A DNA stretch of 64,000 nucleotides, taken from contig CAVUZJ010000002.1 of NCBI GenBank assembly GCA_963745975.1, forward strand, positions 186,001 to 250,000. The letters are read 5' to 3'. The stretch's first letter is position 1. Every line of letters begins with the position of its first letter. The notes beneath the pieces are model-generated. The model had not been told where the DNA came from, ran no database searches, and worked only from the letters and a program-made list of their open reading frames with translations. Shown here one piece after another: positions 17,795 to 26,575 of the stretch. The position numbers were made by a program, and so were the translations under genes. Source of the DNA: JAKAWQ01 sp963745975. GTDB taxonomy: Bacteria > Pseudomonadota > Alphaproteobacteria > Acetobacterales > Acetobacteraceae.

Positions 17795-18682
17795 TCAGGT
17801 GGCTTCGGCCTGCGCGGTGGTCTGGCCGTCGCCCGCGACCGTGGTGCGCCGCATGTCGCGCGGCTCGCTCTCGTCGAAGCGGCGCACGCGGTGCATCGTC
17901 TGGCGATTGTCCCACATCACGAGATCGTTCGCACGCCAGCGGTGCACATAGACGAACTCCGGTGCCGTCGCTTGCTCGGTGAGGTCGCGGAGGAAGGCAC
18001 GCGCCTCGGGCATAGGCCAGCCGACGATCGCGCCGATATGCGAGGAGAGATAGAGCGACTTCCGTCCGGTCGCCGGATGCGTGCGCACGAGGCGCTGGCG
18101 GACCGGGCGGAACATCATCCTCTCCTCGTCCGTGAACTCCGTGAAGCCGAGCGAGCCGCGCGAGTACATCAGCGAATGCTCGCAGACGAGGTCCTCGATC
18201 TCCGCCTTGGTCGCCGCGTCGAGTGCATCGTAGGCGGCGCGCATGTCGGTGAATTCCGTGTTGCCGCCGCTCGTTGCGACCTTGCGCCCCGAGAGGATGG
18301 AATATTTGGCGGGAACCGCGCGGAAGGAACTGTCGGAATGCCAGAGGCGGTTGCCGAGATTGAACATCCGCTTGCGGTCATCGCGGGCGAGCGGCTTGCC
18401 GTCCATGCCGAGATTGGAGACGTCGTTCATCTCCACGCCGAGCCGGCGCTCGTGCGCCTTGGCGACATGCCCGCCGGCGGAATTCTCGATCGCGCCGAAG
18501 CCGCGCGTGAAGGCGATCTGCTGTGCGTCCGTCAGCGCCTGGTCGTGAAAGACGAGCACGCCATGGCGGTCGATCGCATCGCGCACGGCGGCGAATTCGT
18601 CGACCGTGAGCGGGCGCGTGAGGTCGAGCCCCGACACTTCGCCCACGAAATGGCGGCTGATCTGGTGGACCGCGAGCTCCAT
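17795..18682 (-). CDS. TauD/TfdA-family Fe(II)/2-oxoglutarate dioxygenase
   Basis: This 295-residue non-heme iron oxygenase has the facial triad: HSD in LWHSDSSF and the distal His in MHRVRRF. The last part RDMRRTT holds the 2-oxoglutarate-binding arginine. The pattern is closest to TfdA/TauD, which oxidise aryloxyacetates, taurine or related acids. It is the upstream gene of the SDR-amidohydrolase group, with 81 bases between, so a shared catabolic route is plausible but not proven. Confidence 0.88.
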   Translation of the reverse strand: MELAVHQISRHFVGEVSGLDLTRPLTVDEFAAVRDAIDRHGVLVFHDQALTDAQQIAFTRGFGAIENSAGGHVAKAHERRLGVEMNDVSNLGMDGKPLARDDRKRMFNLGNRLWHSDSSFRAVPAKYSILSGRKVATSGGNTEFTDMRAAYDALDAATKAEIEDLVCEHSLMYSRGSLGFTEFTDEERMMFRPVRQRLVRTHPATGRKSLYLSSHIGAIVGWPMPEARAFLRDLTEQATAPEFVYVHRWRANDLVMWDNRQTMHRVRRFDESEPRDMRRTTVAGDGQTTAQAEAT

Positions 18683-18753
18683 TCCCGTTCCTCCCGATTC
18701 CGAAACGAGTTCCTTTCCAGGATAGCCCCTCGCCAGGGTGCCGTCACGGTCTC

Positions 18754-19383
18754 TCAGCCGACGAGGGCCGCGACCTCGGCGGCGAGGGCCGCCATCTCGG
18801 CGGCGGCGAGCGATCGCGGGGCCTCTTCGAGCACGCTCGATCCGAGCGCGAAGGAGGAGGCGAAGGCGGCGCGGTTGCCGAGCACTGCTGCGAGCGCCGG
18901 CAGCCCGCGGGCCGCGATTTCGCTTTCGATCGCCGCGCGGAGCTTTGCCCCGGCCGGCGCCCGGTTCAGCACAAGGCGGGCGGGGCGGCGCTCGCTCGCC
19001 GCGAGCCGGAGCGTTCCCTCGGCCGCCCAGAGGTCGGGCGGGCTCGGCTGCAACGGCACCAGCACGAGGTCCGCGGCCCGCACCGCCTGGCGCGCGTCCG
19101 TGTCGATCTGCGGCGGGCTGTCGATCACCACGAGGTCATGCGAGCGGGCGATGCGGTCGAGCTCGATGCCGATTCTCCAGCCGGCGACCTCGATGAATGT
19201 GAGTGCTGCGCCGGCCTTGTTCCGCTCGGCCCGGATGCGCTGCCAGTGCGCGAGGCTCTTCTGCGGATCGGCGTCGAGCAGCGCCACCCTCTTGCCGGGC
19301 GCGAGTGCCACGGCGAGATTGGCGGCGAGCATCGTCTTGCCCGCGCCCCCCTTCTGCTGTGCGACCGTGATCACCACCGCCAT
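18754..19383 (-). CDS. ParA/MinD-type ATPase, orphan
   Basis: This 209-residue protein has a deviant Walker A (KGGAGKTMLAANLA, residues 11-24), Walker A' (LLDADPQKS) and Walker B (VVIDSPP). The short length is that of ParF/ParC-type partition ATPases. No ParB, plasmid or replication genes are visible, so it is unlikely to be a chromosomal partition system here; small ParA proteins also position other cargoes. It is divergent from the first PrpD gene. Confidence 0.85.
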   Translation of the reverse strand: MAVVITVAQQKGGAGKTMLAANLAVALAPGKRVALLDADPQKSLAHWQRIRAERNKAGAALTFIEVAGWRIGIELDRIARSHDLVVIDSPPQIDTDARQAVRAADLVLVPLQPSPPDLWAAEGTLRLAASERRPARLVLNRAPAGAKLRAAIESEIAARGLPALAAVLGNRAAFASSFALGSSVLEEAPRSLAAAEMAALAAEVAALVG

Positions 19384-19558
19384 GGGCCGCTCCTCTCATG
19401 AGGGACCGGTATCCCACGTTTCCGGAACAAACGCGCGGCTGGCGCGGGGCGGCCCGCAAGGCCGTCCGCCGGCCGGTCAGCCGGCGCGGCTCGGGGAGCG
19501 GAAATCGCAGCGCGCCTCCTCCGGCGAAATGGTTGGGGGAGTTGCCCCAGATTGACGG

Positions 19559-19571
19559 ATTGTCGGACAAT
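19559..19571. promoter_or_regulatory. perfect inverted repeat ATTGTC-G-GACAAT, candidate GntR-type operator
   Basis: The sequence ATTGTCGGACAAT is a perfect 6-1-6 palindrome, 33 bases before the ATG of the first PrpD gene, and TTGACG at 19552-19557 could be a -35 box just upstream. FadR-subfamily GntR regulators often bind palindromes of the form GTC-N-GAC. The regulator is not in the window. The site could control the PrpD-MFS-PrpD operon. This is inference from one site. Confidence 0.4.
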
Positions 19572-19604
19572 ATCGAAACCTCGCGCGGAGGAGGAACCCG
19601 GTCC

Positions 19605-20991
19605 ATGAGCGCCGAAGCCCGACCATCCCCGACCTCGGCGGCTCCGGCCCGGGCGGGCGCGACGCAGACCCTCGCGCGCTATCTCGCCGCCGTCGGCTCC
19701 GCCGATCTGCCCCAGGCGGTGCGCAAGGAGGCCCATCGCGGCTTCCTCAACTGGGTCGGCTGCACGCTCGGCGGCGCGCGCCACGAGGCGGCCCGCTTTG
19801 CCTTCACCGCCCTCTCGCCCTTCGCCGGACCCGCCCAGGCCTCGCTGCTCGGCCGGGCCGAGCGCACCGACGCGCCGCTCGCGGCGCTCATCAATGGCAT
19901 CGCCTCGCACGTGCTCGATTTCGACGACACGCATCTCGCGACCGTCATCCACCCGATGGGACCGGTTGCCTCCGCCGCGCTGGCACTCGCCGAGACGCGC
20001 GGCGGGGTCAGCGGGGCGGAGTTCGTCACAGCCCTCGCCCTCGGCGTCGAGGCGGAATGCCGCGTGGGGCTTTCCGTCTTCCCCGAGCACTACGATCGCG
20101 GCTGGCACATCACCGGCACCGCCGGCGTCTTCGGCGCGGCTGCTGCCGCCGGGCGGCTGCTAGGGCTCGACGCTGCGCGGATGGCCCACGCGCTCGGCCT
20201 TGCGGCGACGCAGCCGGTCGGGCTTCGCGTGATGTTCGGCTCGATGGCGAAGAGCTTCCATCCGGGCCGCGCGGCGGCGAACGGGTTGCAGGCGGCGCTC
20301 CTCGCCGAAGCGGGCTTCACCGCGGCGGAGGACGCGATCGAGGGCCGGCGCGGCTGGGCCGAAATCCTCAGCACCCGCTTCGATCCCGGGCAGATCACCG
20401 AAGATCTCGGCGGCCGCTTCGAGATCAGCGCCAATACCTACAAGCCCTTTGCCTGCGGGATCGTCATCCATCCGGTGATCGATGCGTGCCTGCGCCTCAG
20501 CGCCGCGCATGCGCTCGCGCCGGAAGCCGTGCGCTTCATCGAGCTTTCCGTCCATCCGCTCGTGCTCGAGCTCACCGGGAAGACCGCGCCGGCGACCGGG
20601 CTCGAATCGAAGTTCTCCGTTTTCCATGCCGCTGCCGTCGCGATCGTCCGCGGCGGCGGAGGGGAGGCGGAGTTCAGCGACGAAGCGGCGAGGGATCCGC
20701 GCGTCGTGGCGCTGCGCGCGCGTGCACGCGAGCGTCGATCCCGCGCTCGCGCCGGACGCCGCGCGTGTTGCGCTGCTGCTGGCCGACGGAGGACGGATCG
20801 AGGAGCAGGTGGATCACGCCGTCGGCAGCCGCCTTCGCCCGATGTCGGACCAGGCGCTCGGCGAGAAGCTCGCGGCCCTTGCCGCGGGAATCCTGCCCCC
20901 ATCGCGGATTGAGAAGCTCGTCGATCTCTGCTGGGGGATCGAGGAGATCGCGGATGTCGCGGCGATCGCCGCCGCCGCCCGCCCTGCCTGA
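19605..20991 (+). pseudogene. MmgE/PrpD family protein 1, frameshifted
   Basis: The 5' part encodes a clear MmgE/PrpD protein: HVLDFDDTHLATVIHP (the family signature HxxDxDD-like block), and ANTYKPFACGIVIHPVID. After about 370 codons in frame, at the CG tract 20715-20722, the match continues in another frame with HASVDPALAPDAARVALLLADG and ends at 20991. A two-base contraction of the CG tract, or a sequencing error, best explains it. MmgE/PrpD members include 2-methylcitrate dehydratase and cis-aconitate-type enzymes, but many have other roles. A homologue follows the next gene. If real, the shift alters the last fifth of the protein. Confidence 0.82.
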
Positions 20992-21030
20992 CCTCGTTCT
21001 CGAGCCCGAGCCCGACCGAAGGAAACGAAG

Positions 21031-22428
21031 ATGAGCTCCGCCGAAGCCGTGCCGGGCCGCGCCTCCATCCTCGCCCGGATCGATCGCCTCCCACCCTCGC
21101 GCACCCTTTTCGGCCTGGTCGCGCGCATCGCCAGCGGCGGTTGGTTCGAGTTCTTCGAGCTCTTCATGCCGGGCTACATCTCCGTCGGCCTGATCCGGAG
21201 CCACCTCTTCACGCCCACCACCAAGGGCCTGCTCGATTTCCACAGCTTCTCGAGCTTCCTTGCCGCCTTCTTCGCCGGCATGTTCCTGAGCACGGTCCTC
21301 TTCGGCGCCGTCTCCGACCGGTTCGGGCGCCGGCCGATCTATATCGGCGCCATGCTCGTCTATTCGCTCTTCAATTTTCTGATCGTCTTCTCCGACTCCG
21401 CCGGCTGGATCGATTTCTTCCGCTTCGTCGCGGGCTTCGCGGTCGGCCTGCAACTCATCAACAACGACAGCTTCATCTCCGAGCTGACGCCGCGCGCCGA
21501 GCGCGGCCGCTACATGGCCTTCGCCATCACCTTCATCCTCACCGCGACGCCCACCGCCGCCCTGCTCGCTACGCTCTTCGTCCCGCACCAGCCCTTCGGC
21601 ATTGCCGGCTGGCGCATCGTCGTCGCGATCGGCGCGCTGGGCGGCATCGCCGTCTGGTTCCTCCAGCGCGGGCTTCCCGAATCCCCGCGCTGGCTCGAGG
21701 TCCACGGACGCCGCGCGGAGGCCGATGCGGTCGTGACCGCGATCGAGGAGGGGATCCGCGCGGAGACTGGGCGCAACCTGCCCGCACCCGATCCCGCGAT
21801 CCCCGACGCGGTGGTCGAGCGCGGCCGCTTCCTCGAGATTTTCGGGCCCTTCTATCTCCGCCGTACGATCGTCATCTCGATCTTCCAGTTCTGCCAGACG
21901 ATCGGCGTGTTCGGCTTCGGCTCCTGGGTGCCGATCTTCCTTGCCCGCCGCGGCTTTCCCATCGTCCACTCGCTCGAATACACCTTCATGATCGTCCTCC
22001 TCACGCCATTCGGCGGCGCGATCGGGCTCTGGCTCGCCGAGCGCTTCGAGCGAAAATACCAGCTGGCGCTCGCCGCCCTCATCGTCGGCATCTTCGGCTT
22101 CGCCTTCGCCTCGGCCCGCAGCGTGCCGTTCATCCTGCTCACCGGCGCGATGATCGTCCTCGGCAACAACTGGCTTACCGCGATCTTCCATACCTACGCG
22201 GCCGAACTCTTCCCCACGCGCATCCGCGCGGCGGCGGTGGGCTTCACCTTCTCCTTCAGCCGCATCGGTGCGATCTTCGTGAGCTACATGGTTGCCGCCG
22301 TCCTCGCGAGCTACGGAACCGCCGGCGTCTTCACCATGATCGGGCTCGCCATGGCAGCCATTATCATCGCCGTCGGCGGCTTCGGGCCGCGCACCAACGG
22401 CCTCGCGCTCGAAGTCCTTTCACCGTAA
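21031..22428 (+). CDS. MFS transporter (sugar/aromatic-acid porter type)
   Basis: This 465-residue protein has 12 hydrophobic segments and MFS signatures GAVSDRFGRRPIYIG in the loop after helix 2 and PESPRWLEVHGR after helix 6, the pattern of the sugar porter and aromatic-acid:H+ symporter branches. It sits between the two PrpD genes, 39 bases after the first and 9 bases before the second, so the three are probably one operon, and it likely imports the substrate. The substrate is unknown. Confidence 0.86.
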   Translation: MSSAEAVPGRASILARIDRLPPSRTLFGLVARIASGGWFEFFELFMPGYISVGLIRSHLFTPTTKGLLDFHSFSSFLAAFFAGMFLSTVLFGAVSDRFGRRPIYIGAMLVYSLFNFLIVFSDSAGWIDFFRFVAGFAVGLQLINNDSFISELTPRAERGRYMAFAITFILTATPTAALLATLFVPHQPFGIAGWRIVVAIGALGGIAVWFLQRGLPESPRWLEVHGRRAEADAVVTAIEEGIRAETGRNLPAPDPAIPDAVVERGRFLEIFGPFYLRRTIVISIFQFCQTIGVFGFGSWVPIFLARRGFPIVHSLEYTFMIVLLTPFGGAIGLWLAERFERKYQLALAALIVGIFGFAFASARSVPFILLTGAMIVLGNNWLTAIFHTYAAELFPTRIRAAAVGFTFSFSRIGAIFVSYMVAAVLASYGTAGVFTMIGLAMAAIIIAVGGFGPRTNGLALEVLSP

Positions 22429-22437
22429 GGGTGCCCA

Positions 22438-23790
22438 ATGCTTTCCACCCCGACCCAGGCCGAACGTCTCGGCGCCTGGCTCTCCGCCCTCGATGCCGAG
22501 CGCTTGCCCACGGCGGCGGCGCGCACCGCCGAGCATCTCCTGATCGACGTCGCCGGGCTTTGCCTCGCCGCGCGCAACGCGGATTACGTGCGCGCGGTGC
22601 TCGCCTCGCTCGATCCGGCCGGCCCCTGCACCGCGATCGGGCACCCCGGGCGGCGCAACGGTTACGACGCGGCGCTCGTCAACGGCACCGCCGCCCATGG
22701 CGAGGATTACGACGACACGTTCGAGGGCGGCCCCGTCCACGCGGGCGCCGTCATCGTTCCTTCCGTGCTCGCGGCCTGCGAGCGGGAAGGGCGCGGCGGG
22801 CAGGATTTCCTGCGCGGCGTCGTGGTCGGGACGGAGCTGATGTGCCGGCTCTCGCTGGTTGCGCCGATCGCGATCCACCGCGCGGGGTTCCATCCGACCG
22901 CGGTGCTGGGCGCGCTCGCCGCCGCCGGCGCCGTCTCCGCCGCACTCGGGCTTGCGTCCGGAGAGGCCGTCTCCGCGCTCGGCATCGCCGGGAGCCAGGC
23001 CGCGGGCATCATCGAATATCTCGCCGAGGGCACCTGGACCAAGCGCATGCATGCCGGCTGGGCCGCGCAGTCTGGGCTGCGGGCCGCGCTTCTCGCGCGC
23101 GGCGGGTTCCTCGGGCCGCGCACCGTGCTCGAGGGAAGGCACGGGTTCTTCTCCGCCTTCGCGCCCTCCGTCAGGCCGGATTTCTCCCATCTCACCGACG
23201 GTCTCGGCGAGCGCTGGCTGATGGAGACGATCGCCTTCAAGCCCTATCCCTGCGGCACGATGACGCAGCCCTATATCGACTGCGCGATCGAGCTCGGCGA
23301 GAGCGGCGTCGCGGCCGAGAGCATCGCCGAGATCGTCTGCGAGGTGGGCGAGGGGACGGTGCACCGGCTGTGGGAGCCGCTCGCCGACAAGCAGCGCCCG
23401 CCCAATGCGTATGCGGGAAAATTCAGCACGCCCTACTGCATGGCGGTCGCCTTCTTCGACCGTCGGGTGGGCTTCGCCCAGTTCGCGGCCGACCGGCTGA
23501 CCGATCCCGCCGTGCTCGGCTTGGCCGGAAAAATCCGCTACGTGATCGACCCGCACAACGAATATCCGCGCAACTTCACGGGCCACCTCCGCGCGACCCT
23601 CAAGGACGGCAGCGTGCGCGAGATCCGCCGGCCCTATATGCGGGGCGGCGCACACGCCCCACTCTCTTCGGCCGAGATCCGCGCCAAATTCCTCGACAAT
23701 GCAGTCTATGGCGGGCTTTCGCGCGAACGCGCGGAGGCGGCGCTCGCCGCGCTCGGCAGCGCCCTCAGCGGCTGCCAAAACGAAGGGGTT
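22438..23790 (+). CDS. MmgE/PrpD family protein 2, no stop codon at its expected end
   Basis: About 450 residues give a good MmgE/PrpD protein: NGTAAHGEDYDDTFEGGPVH (signature region), FHPTAVLGALAAAGAV, IAFKPYPCGTM (C-terminal active-site region). Conserved text runs to AALAALGSALSG near 23775. Just there the sequence becomes a double palindrome (23791-23840), and no in-frame stop is found until 25971, where the frame has joined fdhD. I infer the last few codons and the stop were lost to the repeat. Translation of the natural protein end is therefore unclear. The end I give marks the edge of recognisable protein, not a stop. Confidence 0.82.
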
Positions 23791-23840
23791 CCAAGGGCTC
23801 AGCCCTTGGCGGGGGTTCCAAGGGGGCAGAGCCCCCTTGG
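23791..23840. repeat. double-palindrome element, copy 1
   Basis: Two perfect hairpins lie in a row. CCAAGGGC at 23791-23798 pairs with GCCCTTGG at 23802-23809 (8 bp, 3-base loop). CCAAGGGGGC at 23818-23827 pairs with GCCCCCTTGG at 23831-23840 (10 bp, 3-base loop AGA). It lies between the convergent PrpD 2 and MFS genes and could serve as a bidirectional terminator. The element is related to copies at about 39.8 kb and 56.35 kb. It seems to have replaced the end of the PrpD 2 gene. Confidence 0.85.
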
Positions 23841-23862
23841 TCTTTGCGACGGTTGGGATCGC

Positions 23863-25086
23863 TTATCGGGAGCGTTCGGCCGGCCGGACGAAGGCGAGGT
23901 AGAGCGCGAGCGCGCCGGCCGAGAAGGCTGCCATGACGCCGGTCATGGCGAGCGCCGTTCGTCCGTCGAAGAGGGCGGAGACGATCATTCCCGAGAAGGC
24001 GCCGGTGAGCATCATGAGGAGGCTCAAGACCGCGGCCGCGACGCCGGCGACCTCGGGCAGCGGCTGGAGCGCGCCCTGGGTCGCGTTCGGGGTGATGAGG
24101 CCGTAGCCGAAGGCGGCGAGCAGGAGCAGCGAGACGAGGCCGGGAAGGCGCGTCGTGCCGGCGAGGGAGAGTGCGAGCAGGGCGAGCGAGGCGGCGGCAG
24201 CGAGCCAGAGCCCGGCGAGGAGTGGCGCGTGGCGGCCGATGCCCCAGGCGTTGAGCCGGCCGTTGAGGAAGAATCCCGCCAGCAGCCCCATATCCACCAG
24301 GGCGAAGAGGAGCCCGAAGATTCGCGGCGAGACGCCGAGCACCTCGATCATCACCAGAGAGGAGCCGTTGATATAGCCGAAGAGGCAGCCGAAGGCGCAG
24401 GCATTGACCAGCGAGTAGCCGAGGCAGGCGCGGTTGCGCAGAACGCGCGCGTAGGCCGTGATGAGCCGCACCGGCACGTGCGGGTGGCCGGAGAAGCGGG
24501 GTGCGCTCTCGGCGAGCCGGAGGATTGCGGCGGCGAGGAGGAGGGTGGCGAGGAGTGCGGTGAGCGCGTAGATGCCGCGCCAGCCGCCGAAGGGGAGCAC
24601 GAAGGCGCCGAGGCTCGGCCCGACCATCGGCGCGATGACGCGGACGATGCTGATCTGGGCGAGGCGCCGGCGGAGCCCGGCGCCGTCGAAGAGGTCGCGG
24701 ACCACGGCGAAGGAGATCACGGTGCCGGCGCCGGCGCCGGCGCCTTGAAGCAGGCGCCAGAGGAGCAGCATCGGGATCGAGCCCGCGAAGGTGCCGAGGA
24801 TGGCGGCGAGCGCGAAGAGGGCGCAGCCGGCGATGACCACGGGGCGCCGGCCGTACTCGTCGGAGAGCGGGCCGAAGGCGATCGGGGCGAGCGCGTAGCC
24901 GACGAGGAAGAGGCTCAGGGTGAGCGCCGCCTCGCCGGGGGAGGCGTGGAGCGCGCGGGCGATGCCGCCGAGCGCGGGCAGGCTCATATCGGTGGCGAGC
25001 GAAGGCAGCGCGGTGAGGGCGCCGATCAGCACGGTGAAAGTGAAGGATTCGGGATGGATGTTCCGCGATCGGGTGGGGGTGGTCAT
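23863..25086 (-). CDS. Bcr/CflA-type multidrug MFS exporter
   Basis: This 407-residue protein has 12 hydrophobic segments and the Bcr/CflA family pattern: ATDMSLPAL near the start, FGPLSDEYGRRPVV in the loop after helix 2, LLQGAGAGAGTVISFAVVRD and APMVGPSLGAFV. These drug:H+ antiporters export bicyclomycin, chloramphenicol and similar compounds. It is convergent with PrpD 2 and divergent from fdhD (63 bases). Substrate not determined. Confidence 0.87.
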   Translation of the reverse strand: MTTPTRSRNIHPESFTFTVLIGALTALPSLATDMSLPALGGIARALHASPGEAALTLSLFLVGYALAPIAFGPLSDEYGRRPVVIAGCALFALAAILGTFAGSIPMLLLWRLLQGAGAGAGTVISFAVVRDLFDGAGLRRRLAQISIVRVIAPMVGPSLGAFVLPFGGWRGIYALTALLATLLLAAAILRLAESAPRFSGHPHVPVRLITAYARVLRNRACLGYSLVNACAFGCLFGYINGSSLVMIEVLGVSPRIFGLLFALVDMGLLAGFFLNGRLNAWGIGRHAPLLAGLWLAAAASLALLALSLAGTTRLPGLVSLLLLAAFGYGLITPNATQGALQPLPEVAGVAAAVLSLLMMLTGAFSGMIVSALFDGRTALAMTGVMAAFSAGALALYLAFVRPAERSR

Positions 25087-25149
25087 GGTGATCCGACGGG
25101 CGTGCCCGATCGTGTCCCGGAGGGCGGGTTTGGATTAGGGTCGGAGCGC

Positions 25150-25971
25150 ATGTCGGAACAGGCAACGGAGGCCGGGCGTGCGCTCGCCTGGCGGGACGGC
25201 GCGTTCCGTCCCGACGAGCGGAGGCTCGCCGGAGAGTGCGCGGTCGCGATCACCTATGGGCGCGCGACCCACGCGGTGATGCTGGCGACGCCGGCGGATC
25301 TCGAGGATTTCGCCGTGGGCTTCAGCCTTTCGGAGCAGGTGATCGGCACGCCGGGCGAGATCGAGAGCATCGCCGTGGTGCCGCTGGAACAGGGTGTCGA
25401 GGTTCGGATCGACCTCGTTCCGGAGCGGGCCGGGGGGTATGTCGGTCGGCGGCGGATGATGGCGGGGCCGGCGGGCTGCGGGCTCTGCGGGGCGGAGAGC
25501 CTCGAGACCGTGATGCGCGCGGTCGCGCGGGTCGAGACGGAGCTGAGCCTGGCGCCCGAGGAGGTGCCGGCGGCGATGGCGGCGCTCGATCGGGCGCAGC
25601 GCCTCAACGCGGAGACGCACGGCGTGCACGGGGCGGGCTTCTGGGTGAAGGGGCGCGGGCTGGTCGCGGCGCGCGAGGATGTCGGGCGGCACAATGCGCT
25701 CGACAAGCTGATCGGGGCGCTGGCGCGGGAAGGGATCGGGGCGGAGGCGGGGATCATCGTGATGACGAGCCGGGTTTCGCTCGAGCTGGTGCAGAAGGCG
25801 GCGCGGGCGGGGGCGCCGGTCCTCGCCGCGATGTCGGCGCCGAGCGCGCTGGCGGTGCGCGTGGCCGAGGAAGCGGGGCTCACGCTCATCGCCGTTGCGC
25901 GGCGCGACGGGTTCGAGGTCTTCAGCCACCCCGGACGGATTCTGGGAGCGGAATGCGGGCGGCTTCGATGA
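25150..25971 (+). CDS. fdhD: formate dehydrogenase accessory sulfurtransferase FdhD
   Basis: This 273-residue protein transfers sulfur to the molybdenum cofactor of formate dehydrogenases and is cytosolic. The conserved CGLCG motif with two cysteines (around residue 117) is visible in MAGPAGCGLCGAESLE, as are THGVHGAGFW and REDVGRHNALDK, typical of FdhD. No formate dehydrogenase is in the window. The ATG at 25150 follows a GGAG site and gives a normal length. The frame is open far upstream through the antisense exporter and PrpD 2, but I read this as coincidence plus loss of the PrpD stop. The 3' end overlaps trpF by 50 bases. Confidence 0.92.
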   Translation: MSEQATEAGRALAWRDGAFRPDERRLAGECAVAITYGRATHAVMLATPADLEDFAVGFSLSEQVIGTPGEIESIAVVPLEQGVEVRIDLVPERAGGYVGRRRMMAGPAGCGLCGAESLETVMRAVARVETELSLAPEEVPAAMAALDRAQRLNAETHGVHGAGFWVKGRGLVAAREDVGRHNALDKLIGALAREGIGAEAGIIVMTSRVSLELVQKAARAGAPVLAAMSAPSALAVRVAEEAGLTLIAVARRDGFEVFSHPGRILGAECGRLR

Positions 25972-26572
25972 AGGCGCGGATCAGGGCGGGGTCCTTGACG
26001 CCCGGCGCGCTTTCGACGCCCGAGGAGACATCGACCGCGTTGGCGCCACTTGCCGCGATGGCGGCGGCGACGTTGTCGGGATCGAGCCCGCCGGCGAGGA
26101 GCCAGGGCACCGGGGCGTGCCAGTGCGCGAGAAGCGACCAGTCGAAGCGGAGGGCGTTGCCGCCCGGGCGCGTCGCCTCGGGGGGCGCCTTGGCTTCGAT
26201 GAGGAGGGCGTCGGCGCCGGCGGCATCGTTAGGGAGATCGGCGCGCGCGGCGATGCCGACCGCGCGCCAGACCGGGCGGGCGAAGCGGCGGCGGAGCGAG
26301 GTGGCGCGGGCGGGCCCGGCGTAGAGCTGGAGGATATCGAGCGGGAGGGCGGCGAGCGCGGCTTCGATCGCTTCGTCGGCGGGATCGACGAAGAGGCCGA
26401 CGCGCGGCGGGCCGGCTTGGTGGCGGGCGGAAAGTGCTGCGGCGCGAGCGGGGGTGACGAAGCGCGGGGACGGAGGGAAGAAGACGAAGCCGACCCAGTC
26501 CGCGCCGGCTGCGATCGCGGCGTCGAAGGCGGCTTCGCTGTTGATGCCGCAGACTTTGACGCGCGCGCGCAT
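25922..26572 (-). CDS. trpF: phosphoribosylanthranilate isomerase
   Basis: This 216-residue TIM-barrel enzyme isomerises N-(5'-phosphoribosyl)anthranilate in tryptophan synthesis. The catalytic Cys is in VKVCGI (residues 6-11), and other family blocks are GADWVGFVFFPPSPRFV, WLLAGGLDPDNV and DVSSGVESAPGVKD, with the catalytic Asp and phosphate-binding part. It is the last of the minus-strand housekeeping block. Its end overlaps fdhD convergently. trpB and trpA, which often follow in related genomes, are not here. Confidence 0.95.
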   Translation of the reverse strand: MRARVKVCGINSEAAFDAAIAAGADWVGFVFFPPSPRFVTPARAAALSARHQAGPPRVGLFVDPADEAIEAALAALPLDILQLYAGPARATSLRRRFARPVWRAVGIAARADLPNDAAGADALLIEAKAPPEATRPGGNALRFDWSLLAHWHAPVPWLLAGGLDPDNVAAAIAASGANAVDVSSGVESAPGVKDPALIRAFIEAARIPLPESVRGG

Positions 26573-26575
26573 CGC

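Noticed and set aside
23791..23840. A CRISPR-like array at the palindromes
   Set aside because: There are only two unlike hairpins and no regular spacers or cas genes.
22438..25971. A single 1177-residue PrpD-FdhD fusion protein
   Set aside because: The middle 450 codons are the antisense of a good MFS gene and look unlike a protein. fdhD has its own ATG and GGAG site. The open frame is more likely loss of a stop in GC-rich DNA.
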